Shown here: piece by piece, positions 40,993 to 49,300 of the stretch
Position numbering within the stretch: position 1 is the first letter of the stretch
How the letters are laid out: each line of letters begins with the position of its first letter
DNA from: Cystobacter fuscus DSM 2262
GTDB lineage: Bacteria; Myxococcota; Myxococcia; Myxococcales; Myxococcaceae
Length of the DNA: 64,000 bases
Direction of reading: 5' to 3'
NCBI RefSeq assembly: GCF_000335475.2
Contig: NZ_ANAH02000065.1
Coordinates: 62,001-126,000, forward strand
Translations under genes and position numbers: made by a program
The notes under the pieces: generated by a model
Seen by the model: only the letters and a program-made list of their open reading frames with translations
Database searches by the model: none
Told to the model about the DNA's origin: nothing

Positions 40993-42413
40993 GTCCCTCT
41001 CTTCCGCGCCCTTCTCCGAGCCCTTCCATGACGCCGCGCCGACCGCTGCTCCTCGTGCTGTCGCTGTTGCTCGCGCCCCTGGCCGCCCGGGCCCAGGACG
41101 AGGGTCCGCCTCAGCCAGCCCGGGACACACCGCGCGCGCCCGAGCTCCAGCCACCCGCGCCCCCGGAGGGCCCGCGCCTGGAGCTGGAGGGGCTGGAGGA
41201 TCCCGCGAATCCCTCGGGCACCGCGCCTCCCGCCGAGGCGACGCCCGGGACGAACGAACAGGACACCTTCCGCCAGCGCCTCCAGCCCACGAGCACGCTG
41301 TCGCAGCGCGCGGCGGCCATCCTCGATCGGACGACGCTGGGCGGCTACGCGGAGCACGACTTCATCGTGCCGGGGCAGGGCAAAAGCACGTTCCGCAACC
41401 ACCGCTACGTGCTCTTCGTCTACAGCCACATCTCCGAGCGCATCTCCACGGCGACGGAGATCGAATTCGAGTTCGCGGGCAGTCCGCTCAAGCGTGACGG
41501 TGTGCTGACCACGGGCGAGGTGTTGCTCGAGTTCTCCGTGGTGGACCTGAAGCTGACGGACTGGATGACCTTCCGGGCGGGCGTCATCCTCGTGCCGGTG
41601 GGGGCGTACAACCTGCGGCACGACGCGCCGGCGCAGGAGTTGCCCGAGCGGCCCATCGCGTACACCACGGTGGTGCCCACCACCTGGTTCGAGTCCGGAG
41701 CGGGCTTCCTGGGAGGCTTCGATCTGGGGCGGGACTGGCGGCTGTCCTACGAGGCGTATGCCATCAACGGCCTGGACGCGAGGATCCTCGATGACCAGGG
41801 CTTCCGGGCGGCGCGAGGCAGCCACCTGGAGGACAACAACCACGACAAGGCGCTCACCGCGCGCGTGTCCCTGTCTCCCTTCCTGGGCCTGGAGGGAGCG
41901 GTGTCCGGCTACACGGGGGCGTACGATCTCGAGGGCCGCCGGGTGAACATGCTCAACGCGGATGTCTTCTGGCGGATTGGCGCGTGGGATCTCACGGGCG
42001 AGGTGGTGCGGGCCTTCATCGATCCGGGCTTCGTGCAGGGCTTCCCCGACGGCTCCACGGCCAACACGCGCGATCGCGTCCCCACGGGCATGTTCGGCTT
42101 CTACGCCCAGGCCAACTACCGCTTCCGCATCGAGCCCTTCTTCCGGCTGCTGCCGGACGAGTGGCATGACGGCCACTTCACCGCCTCGCTGCGCTACGAG
42201 GAGAAGGACACGGACACGGAGTTCATCACGGTGGGAGACTCGGCGCGGCTGACGCTGGGCCTCAACTTCCGGCCCCTGCCACCCTATGTCCTCAAGACGA
42301 GCGTCTGGTGGGAGAAGGGCGGCGGGGATGGCCTCCAGCCCCATCTGTGGACGCGGGACTTCTGGAGCCAGGGGCATTGGACGGCGCTCGCCAGTGTGGC
42401 CTACCTCTTCTGA
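40989..42413 (+). CDS. Porin-like outer-membrane beta-barrel protein
   Basis: About 474 residues. Signal peptide (LLLVLSLLLAPLAARAQ), Pro-rich linker, then alternating aromatic/hydrophobic strands typical of a barrel: TTLGGYAEHDFIVPGQGKST, NHRYVLFVYSHISERISTAT, LTDWMTFRAGVILVPVGAYN and a terminal Phe (ASVAYLF), the outer-membrane assembly signal. It resembles phosphate-selective/OprP-type porins. Overlaps the cupredoxin-like gene (ATGA). Start could also be ATG 41028. Confidence 0.8.
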   Translation: MSPSLPRPSPSPSMTPRRPLLLVLSLLLAPLAARAQDEGPPQPARDTPRAPELQPPAPPEGPRLELEGLEDPANPSGTAPPAEATPGTNEQDTFRQRLQPTSTLSQRAAAILDRTTLGGYAEHDFIVPGQGKSTFRNHRYVLFVYSHISERISTATEIEFEFAGSPLKRDGVLTTGEVLLEFSVVDLKLTDWMTFRAGVILVPVGAYNLRHDAPAQELPERPIAYTTVVPTTWFESGAGFLGGFDLGRDWRLSYEAYAINGLDARILDDQGFRAARGSHLEDNNHDKALTARVSLSPFLGLEGAVSGYTGAYDLEGRRVNMLNADVFWRIGAWDLTGEVVRAFIDPGFVQGFPDGSTANTRDRVPTGMFGFYAQANYRFRIEPFFRLLPDEWHDGHFTASLRYEEKDTDTEFITVGDSARLTLGLNFRPLPPYVLKTSVWWEKGGGDGLQPHLWTRDFWSQGHWTALASVAYLF

Positions 42414-42428
42414 CCGGGCACTCCTCCC

Positions 42429-42950
42429 ATGCGCTTCTTCCCGTTGATCGCCGCGCTCCTGCTCACCGCCGCGTGTGCCACGCCGCCCCGGCCCGCGGGC
42501 GCTCCGTCGCGCGTGGTGGTGGTGGGAGCCTCGACGGTGCCCCGGCCCGCGCCGCGCGGAGTGGTGGCCGACGTGTTCGGCGGCGAGGAGCCTCGCGACG
42601 TCGTGGCCCGGGAGGCGGCCGAGGCCCTGCGCGCGCGGGGCTTCTCGGTGCTGGGGGTGGAGACCGTCGTGGGGCCGGCGCCCACGGTGGAGGAGGCGGC
42701 ACGACTCGCGCGCGAGCGCCAGGTGGACGCCACGGTGGTGCTCGTGCTCACGCGGTTGGATCTCTCCGCGCTCCAGCCGCTCGGCCAGGTGGAGGTGGCG
42801 CTCGAGTCGCGCATGGTCGGCCCCACGGGGCAGGTGTGGACGAGCGAGGAGCGGAGGACGGCCACCGCGGAGCGGCTCTATCAGTCGCGGACGAATTGGC
42901 GCTCGCACGTCCGGCAGGCCGTCATCCAGTCGGTCCGGGAGTTGCCATGA
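42429..42950 (+). CDS. Small envelope lipoprotein
   Basis: A 173-residue protein with lipobox LLLTAAC and a soluble domain (VARERQVDATVVLVLTRLDL is its core with EVALESRMVGPTGQVW). No catalytic motif. It lies between the porin and the FMN-binding protein, overlapping the latter (ATGA), so it is part of the same operon. Confidence 0.68.
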   Translation: MRFFPLIAALLLTAACATPPRPAGAPSRVVVVGASTVPRPAPRGVVADVFGGEEPRDVVAREAAEALRARGFSVLGVETVVGPAPTVEEAARLARERQVDATVVLVLTRLDLSALQPLGQVEVALESRMVGPTGQVWTSEERRTATAERLYQSRTNWRSHVRQAVIQSVRELP

Positions 42951-43540
42951 GCATGCTAAGGGGAGGAGCCGTGAAGCACTTCGTGTTGGCGTGGATGGTG
43001 TTGCTGGGTGGAGTGGCGGCGCTGCCCGCGCGCGCGGCGGCGACGTACTTCACCACGCCGCAGGTCCTCAAGGAGTTCTTCCCCCAGAGCCAGCGCGTCA
43101 CCTACCGCAAGGTGAAGCTCGGTCCCGCGGAGCAGGCGGCGTTGCAGGGGCGGCTCGGCTACAAGCCGGCGAAGGCCGAGTACGTCTTCTTCGTGGCCAC
43201 CACGGGCGAGCACGTGGACGGCTACGCCCTCATCGACGAGGAACTCGGCCAGCACGAGCAGATCACCTTCGCCGTGAAGCTGTCCCCCACGGGCACCGTC
43301 GAGCGCCACGAGGTGATGGTGTACCGCGAGGCCTACGGGCAGGAGATCTCCGACGCGCGCTTTCGCCGCCAGTTCCAGGGCAAGACGGTGAAGGATCCGG
43401 TGCGCGCGGGGACGGACATCGACGTGGTGACGGGCGCGACCATCTCCTCGCGCTCCATGGCCGTCGGCGTGCGCCGCTCGCTCATTCTCCTGGACGAACT
43501 CGTCCTCAAGCCGAACGCGTCCCAGAACACCAAGGGGTAG
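42947..43540 (+). CDS. Periplasmic FMN-binding domain protein (ApbE target)
   Basis: About 197 residues with a signal peptide (FVLAWMVLLGGVAALPARA) and a single FMN-binding domain. The flavin attachment motif DVVTGATISSRSMA lies near residue 165; the Thr or Ser after GA carries covalent FMN in NqrC/RnfG-like proteins. ApbE at 37618 would attach it. The protein should act as an electron shuttle on the periplasmic side, handing electrons between the membrane protein that follows and an outside acceptor. Confidence 0.82.
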   Translation: MSMLRGGAVKHFVLAWMVLLGGVAALPARAAATYFTTPQVLKEFFPQSQRVTYRKVKLGPAEQAALQGRLGYKPAKAEYVFFVATTGEHVDGYALIDEELGQHEQITFAVKLSPTGTVERHEVMVYREAYGQEISDARFRRQFQGKTVKDPVRAGTDIDVVTGATISSRSMAVGVRRSLILLDELVLKPNASQNTKG

Positions 43541-43547
43541 CCCGCTC

Positions 43548-44123
43548 GTGCGCCAGTTCGCCCGGCCATTTCCCATCACCCGACTGTCGCTCGAGGCGCG
43601 AGTCCTCTACACCGGCTTCCTGCTGTTCCTGGTGCTGGGGCTGGCCTCCTCGGTGTGGCTCTACGCGGATTCGTTCGGGGCCCTGTCGGCCCGGAGCGCC
43701 GCGGAGTACTACCGGGGAGGCGCCGCGCCCGCGCCCGTGGCGGACGACGCCGGAGGCCCCGCGCTGGAACTGCCCGACGAGGCAGTGGCCCCCGAGCCCC
43801 TGCGGCTGGAGAAGCCGGCTCGCCAGGTGATGGAGACGTTCCACTTCCATCTGTTCACGGTGCCCGTGGTGCTGCTCATCGTGGGGCACCTGTTCATGCT
43901 CACGTCGTTGTCGGTGCGGCTCAAGGTGGGCGTCATCGCCTTCTCCTCGGCGGCGACGTTCGTGCACCTGCTGGCGCCGCTGCTCGTGCGCTTTGGCGGG
44001 CCGGGGTGGGGCGTGCTCATGCCGGTGTCGGTGGTGGGCGCGGCGCTGGGCTGGCTGCCCATGCTGCTCTGGCCGTTGTGGGAGATGTGGCGGCCCCTGC
44101 CCGTGGAGGCGGACGGGGAATGA
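43548..44123 (+). CDS. Four-helix membrane protein, possible heme-b electron carrier
   Basis: A 191-residue membrane protein from GTG 43548. The first helix (FLLFLVLGLASSVWLYAD) is followed by a periplasmic loop rich in Ala/Pro, then helices with conserved His residues: ETFHFHLFTVPVVLLIVGHL, FVHLLAPLLVRFGG. Three well-placed His in adjacent helices suggest heme-b coordination. Its place directly after the FMN-binding protein supports a role in moving electrons across the inner membrane. No named family matched. Confidence 0.55.
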   Translation: MRQFARPFPITRLSLEARVLYTGFLLFLVLGLASSVWLYADSFGALSARSAAEYYRGGAAPAPVADDAGGPALELPDEAVAPEPLRLEKPARQVMETFHFHLFTVPVVLLIVGHLFMLTSLSVRLKVGVIAFSSAATFVHLLAPLLVRFGGPGWGVLMPVSVVGAALGWLPMLLWPLWEMWRPLPVEADGE

Positions 44124-44845
44124 TCAGCGTCGTCATCCCCGCGCGCGACGAGGTGCACGCCGTCGCGGGCGTGGTGCGGCGGGTGCGCGAGGCGCTCGCG
44201 CACGAGGCGCATGAGATCCTCGTCGTGGACGATGGCTCGCGCGACGGCACGGGCGAGGCGGCGCGGGAGGCGGGGGCGCGGGTGCTGACGGTGGGCGGAA
44301 TCGGGTACGGCGCGGCGATCAAGGCCGGGGCCGCCCAGGCGCGAGGCACGTGGCTGGCGCTCCTCGACGCGGATGGGACGTACCCGGAGGCGGCGCTGCC
44401 CGGGCTGGTGGCGGCGGTACGCGCGGGCGCCCGGCAGGCCATTGGCGCGCGGCCGGGCTTCGGACCCGGGGAGTCGCTCGCGCGCTCGGTGGTGAAGGCG
44501 CTCTTCCGGGGCGCGGTGCGGTGGGTGGGCGGCTTCGCGGCGCCGGACTTGAACTCGGGCCTGCGGGTGCTGCGCACGGCGGATCTGCTGGCGCTCGCGC
44601 CGGTGTTGCCGGATCGCTTCTCGCTCACCACCACGCTGACGTTGGCGCTGGCGGCGGCGGGAGATCCCATCGTCTTCCAACCCATCGCCTACCGGGCGCG
44701 TGTGGGCCGCTCGAAGTGGAGGCCCGTGCGCGACACGTGGCGCATGGGCCGCACCGTGGCGCGAGGCATCGGCTGGCTTCGGGCGGGCCGGGCCCCGGGG
44801 ACGCTCGCGGCCCTGGAATTGCCCTCGGTGCGAGGCACGGGGTGA
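44120..44845 (+). CDS. Family 2 glycosyltransferase
   Basis: A 241-residue GT-A enzyme: SVVIPARDEVHAVAGVV at the N-terminus, nucleotide-sugar site EILVVDDGSRDGT and the metal-binding DADGTYP. Resembles dolichol-phosphate mannosyltransferase-type enzymes but has no membrane helices after the catalytic domain. Overlaps both neighbours (ATGA and GTGA). Probably transfers a sugar to a lipid carrier or glycan of the envelope. Confidence 0.85.
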   Translation: MISVVIPARDEVHAVAGVVRRVREALAHEAHEILVVDDGSRDGTGEAAREAGARVLTVGGIGYGAAIKAGAAQARGTWLALLDADGTYPEAALPGLVAAVRAGARQAIGARPGFGPGESLARSVVKALFRGAVRWVGGFAAPDLNSGLRVLRTADLLALAPVLPDRFSLTTTLTLALAAAGDPIVFQPIAYRARVGRSKWRPVRDTWRMGRTVARGIGWLRAGRAPGTLAALELPSVRGTG

Positions 44846-46200
44846 GCGCGCCGACGGTCGTCATCGGCGCGGGCCCGGCGGGGCTGTCCGCGGCGCATGC
44901 GCTCGTCCGGGCCGGGGAGCGCGTGGTGGTGCTGGAGGCCGAGGAGCGGGTGGGGGGGCTCTCGGGCTCGTTCGACTTCGCGGGATTCCAGGTGGACTAC
45001 GGCCCGCACCGGCTGCACCAGGCGGCGGCCCCCGAGGTGCTGGAGCTCTACCGGCTGGCGCTCGGCGGGGCGCTGCGGGTGCGGGCGCGCCGGGGCCTCG
45101 TGCACGTGGGTGACAAGCGCCTGCCCTATCCCTTGTCGCTGCTCGGCATCGCGCGGGGGTTGGGGCTCGCGGAGGTGGCGCGGCATGGGGTGTCGGCGGT
45201 GATGGCGCGGCTGCGCCCCCCCGAGGGCCAGCACTTCGGCGCGGAGGCGGCGCGGCGGCTGGGACGGCATGCGGCGCGGGTGCTGTACGAGCCCGCGGCG
45301 CGCAAGGTGTGGGGCCTGGAGCCCGAGGCGTTGGACGAGGCGCTCGGGCGGGCGCGGGTGGGGAAGGGCGGCCCGCTGGAGGTGTTGCGCGCGGCGCTCG
45401 GGCGGGGAGGGGCCTCGGCGGGGCGGCGCTACTTCTACCCGGAGGCCGGCGTGGGGGCACTGGCCGAGGGCCTCGCGGAGCACATCCGCCGGGCGGGAGG
45501 CGAGGTGCGGTGTGGCGCGGCGGCCGAGGGCCTGGTGCTGGAGCGCGGACGGGTGCGTGCCGTGGTGGTGGAGGGGCGGGAGGTGCCGGCGCGGGCGGTG
45601 GTGGCGACGGTGCCCCTGCCACGGCTGTGCGACTGGGTGGACCGGCCCGAGGCCGCCGAGGGCCTGGACTACCGGGCGCTGACGCTGCTGTACCTGCTGC
45701 TCGCGACGGAGCGGGGCAGCGAGCGGGACGTGCACTACTTCGCGGACGGACGGCTCCCGGCCAATCGCCTCTTCGAGCCGCGCAACTTCTCCGGGCACGG
45801 GCCTCCGGGGCGCACGGTGGTGGGGTTCGATCTGCCGTGCGCGGTGGGGGACGAACTCTGGAGTGCTTCGCCCGAGGAGCTGACGCGGCGGGTGCGGCCG
45901 GCGCTGGAGCGCACGGGCCTGGCGGGAGTCGAGGTACTCGACAGCCGTGTGCGCCGCGTGGCGGCGGCCTATCCCCTGTATCGCCGGGGCTTCGCGGTGT
46001 CCCGGGAGCGCGCGCTCGAGGCCTTGAGTCAGTTCGAGGGCCTCTATCCCCTGGGGAGGAGCGCGCTGTTCATCCATGACAACGTGCACCACGCCTGCGC
46101 GGCGGGTCTGGCATTGGGCCGACTGCTCGCGGACGGCGCGAGCAGTAGGGATTGGCGGGCGCGGCAGAAACCCTTCCTCGAGACGCGGATCGAGGACTGA
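44842..46200 (+). CDS. FAD-dependent oxidoreductase (UDP-galactopyranose mutase/protoporphyrinogen-oxidase-like)
   Basis: A 452-residue flavoprotein from GTG 44842, overlapping the GT2 stop. It begins with the dinucleotide site VVIGAGPAGLSAAHALVRAG and GGLSGSFDFAGFQVDYGPHR, the amine-oxidase/UDP-galactopyranose mutase hallmark. The C-terminus has FIHDNVHHACAAGLALGRLL, near the FAD, then DWRARQKPFLETRIED. Next to a GT2 enzyme and (originally) a sugar epimerase, it is probably a sugar- or lipid-modifying enzyme of envelope glycan synthesis. Its last 60 bp are duplicated at 56281-56340. Confidence 0.82.
   Translation: MSAPTVVIGAGPAGLSAAHALVRAGERVVVLEAEERVGGLSGSFDFAGFQVDYGPHRLHQAAAPEVLELYRLALGGALRVRARRGLVHVGDKRLPYPLSLLGIARGLGLAEVARHGVSAVMARLRPPEGQHFGAEAARRLGRHAARVLYEPAARKVWGLEPEALDEALGRARVGKGGPLEVLRAALGRGGASAGRRYFYPEAGVGALAEGLAEHIRRAGGEVRCGAAAEGLVLERGRVRAVVVEGREVPARAVVATVPLPRLCDWVDRPEAAEGLDYRALTLLYLLLATERGSERDVHYFADGRLPANRLFEPRNFSGHGPPGRTVVGFDLPCAVGDELWSASPEELTRRVRPALERTGLAGVEVLDSRVRRVAAAYPLYRRGFAVSRERALEALSQFEGLYPLGRSALFIHDNVHHACAAGLALGRLLADGASSRDWRARQKPFLETRIED
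46141..46200 (+). repeat. Gene-tail repeat 2, copy A (3' end of FAD oxidoreductase)
   Basis: 55 of 60 bp match 56281-56340. Three of the five differences are synonymous in the reading frame, so the other copy is a diverged homologue of the same gene end, not a recent copy. It contains the dyad CCTCGA (46176-46181)/TCGAGG (46190-46195). Confidence 0.85.
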
Positions 46201-46380
46201 CCGAATCCGGTCGTAAGGGGGGCCGCGTCGTCGCGTGTTACTCGCGGTATGAGCGACTCGAGCAGCTCGCGAGCCGAATAATCCAGACGAACAGCCTGTT
46301 CACGCCTGAACGCCCATAATCAGGCATGCTGGCGCGAAGACGTCATGGGGACCGGTTCTCGCCCACGGGAGTGCTCCTCC

Positions 46381-49300
46381 ATGTTGGATATTCCAGGGTA
46401 CAGGGTTCTGGGAACCATCCGGGCCACGGGCTCGAACGCGCTGTTCCAGGCGGTGCGTGAGGCCGATGGTCTGCCCGTCATCATCAAGACGCCCATGGCG
46501 GCCTCGCCTGGTCGCACGGAGAGCGAACGGTACCGGCGCGAGTTCTCCATCCTGCAGCGGCTCCAGGACGTGCGGGGCGTGGCCCGGCCCTATGCCTGCG
46601 AACGACTCGGCGAGCGGCCCGTGCTGCTGCTGGAGCGAGTGCAGGGCCAAACCCTGTCCGAGTCCACGGGCCAGCCCCTGGAACTGTCCCGGTTCTTGCG
46701 TCTGGCCCTCTCCCTGACGTCCACCCTCGGGGAGGTCCACTGCCGCAACGTCATCCACAAGGACATCAAACCCTCCAACATCATGGTGGAACCTTCGGGC
46801 GAAGCACGGCTCATCGACTTCGGGGTGGCCACGCTGCAGAAGGTGGAGCATCTGGACGCGGCTCCCACGCACCTGATTGAAGGCACGCTGGCGTACATGT
46901 CGCCGGAGCAGACGGGGCGGATGAACCGGGTGGTGGACTACCGCACGGACTTCTACTCGTTGGGCGTCACCTTCTACGAGCTGCTCACGGGGCAGCGCCC
47001 CTTCCAGGGCAAAGACGCGCTCGAGTGGTTTCACGCCCACATGGCGCGGCAACCCAGGCCTCCGCACGAGCTCAACCCGCAAGTGCCCCCGGCCCTGTCC
47101 GCCGTCGTCCTCAAGCTGCTGGCGAAGACGGCCGAGGAGCGCTACCAGAGCACCGAGGGACTCCAGGCGGACCTGGAGCGCTGCGGCCAGGCGCTGGGCC
47201 AGGGCGTGCAGGCGGTGTTCCCGCTGGGCACACAAGACACGCCCCTCCGGTTCCAACTGCCGCAACGGCTCTACGGGCGTGAAGCCCAGGTGTCCACCCT
47301 GCTCGAGGGCTTCGAGCGGGTGGCGCGCACGGGGCGGCCGGAGCTCTTCCTCGTCAGCGGGTACTCGGGCATCGGTAAGTCTTCCGTGGTGCATGAGTTG
47401 CACAAGCCCGTGGTGGAGCGCCGCGGCTTCTTCCTGAGTGGCAAGTTCGACCAGTTCCAGCGGGACATTCCCTACGTCACCCTCGCTCAGACGCTCCAGG
47501 GCCTGGTGCAGCAGTTGCTCGCGGGCAGTGAGGAGGAGCTGGCCCGGTGGCGCGAGCGGGTGAATCAGGCCTGGGAAGGCGATGGTCAGGCACTCGTGGA
47601 CCTGGTACCTCAACTCGAAGTGCTGGTGGGCCCCCAGCCCGCTCTCCAGGAAGTGTCCCCCAGTGAAGCCCAGCGCCGTTTCTACCGGGTGGTCCACCAA
47701 TTCCTCTCGGTGTTCGCCACCCGGGAGCAGCCCCTGGTGGTGTTCCTGGATGACCTGCAGTGGGCGGACCTCGCCAGTCTTCAGCTGCTCGCTCAAATGC
47801 TGTCGCGGCCGGAGTCCCTCCCGGTGCTATGGATTGGCGCCTACCGGGACAACGAGGTGAGCGCCTCTCACCCGCTCATGCCGGTGTTGGAAGAGGTGCG
47901 CAAGGCGGGAGCAAGCGTGACGGATCTCCGCCTGGAGCCCCTGAGCGTGGCGCAGGTGGAACACCTGGTGGGCGACACGCTGCCGGGAGCGGGAGCGGAG
48001 ATAGTGGCCCCCCTCTCGGCGCAGGTGCACGAGAAGACGGGGGGCAATCCCTTCTTCCTGCTGCAATTGCTGGTGGCGCTCCACCAGGATGGCTTGCTGG
48101 TGCGCGTGCCCGGAGGCGGCTGGCGGTGGGATGCCGAGGGGGTGCGAGCCCGGGACTACTCGGAGAACATCGTCGACTTCATGGTGGGCAAGTTGCGCCA
48201 GTTCCCTCCGGGCACGCAGCACCTGCTGCGGCTGGCCGCGTGCGTGGGCAACCTCTTCTCCCTTCAGATGCTGGGCACCCTCGCTGGCCTGGGGGCGGTG
48301 GAGGACGTGGAACAGGGGCTGGAGCCCGTGCTCCAGGAAGGCATGCTGGTGCGCACGGGCCCGGAGCAGTACCGCTTCCTGCATGACCGCCTCCAGCAGG
48401 CGGCCCATTCCCTCCTCTCCGAGGCCGAGCGCGAGGCCGTTCACCTGCGCATCGGCCGCCTGCTGCTCGAGCGTCTTTCCCCGGAACAACTGCGCGAGTC
48501 GCTCTTCGACGTGGTGAGCCAGCTCAACGCCGGAATGGCGCTCATGGAGGACCCCGCCGAGCGCCACCAGCTCGCGCGACTGAACGCCGAGGCGGGTGAC
48601 AAGGCCCGGGCCGCGGTGGCGCTCCCGCGCGCCATCTCCTATTTCTCGACGGCCTTCCCGCTCATTCCGGGAGACCCCTGGGAGACGGACCCCGCGCTGG
48701 CCTTCCAACTCCAACTCGAACAGGCACGCTGTGAGTTCATGCACGGCAACCTCGCCGAGGCGCGCCGTCTGGTCGAGGAGCTCCGCCCCCGGGCACGCAC
48801 CCCTCCGGACACGGTGGCCGTCTATATCCTGAAGCAAAACATCCACTTCGCCGCGGGTGAGGACCAGGAGGGCCTCACGTGCATGCTGGAATGCCTGGCG
48901 TTGCTGGGCATGCCGCTCTCGCGGGAGCCCACCCGGGAGGAGGCGGTGGCCGCCTATGAGGAGGTGTGGGCCTTGCTGGGGGAGCGTCCCATCGAGAGCT
49001 TCATCGAGCTGCCCCCCATGACCGACCCGGAGATGAGGCTGGTCGTCAGCGCCCTCTTCAAGCTTTTCTTTTCCGCGGCCTCCGCCAACCAAAACCTGGT
49101 CACCATCTCCCTGAGCCGGATGGTGTCCCTCACCCTCCGCCACGGCTTCGTGGATGCCGTCGTGAGCGGATATAGCTGGTTTGGCCTCATCGCCGGCGAT
49201 TTCTTCAAGCAGTACCGGGAAGGCATTGCCTTCGGCAGGCTCGCTCTCGGGTTGGTCGAGCGGTACAATCTGTCCACCAGCCGGGGGGATGTCCTCTTCT

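Noticed and set aside
46201-46380. Possible regulatory palindromes before the giant kinase (CTCGAGCAGCTCGCGAG)
   Set aside because: GC-rich dyads are frequent here and none matches a known operator.
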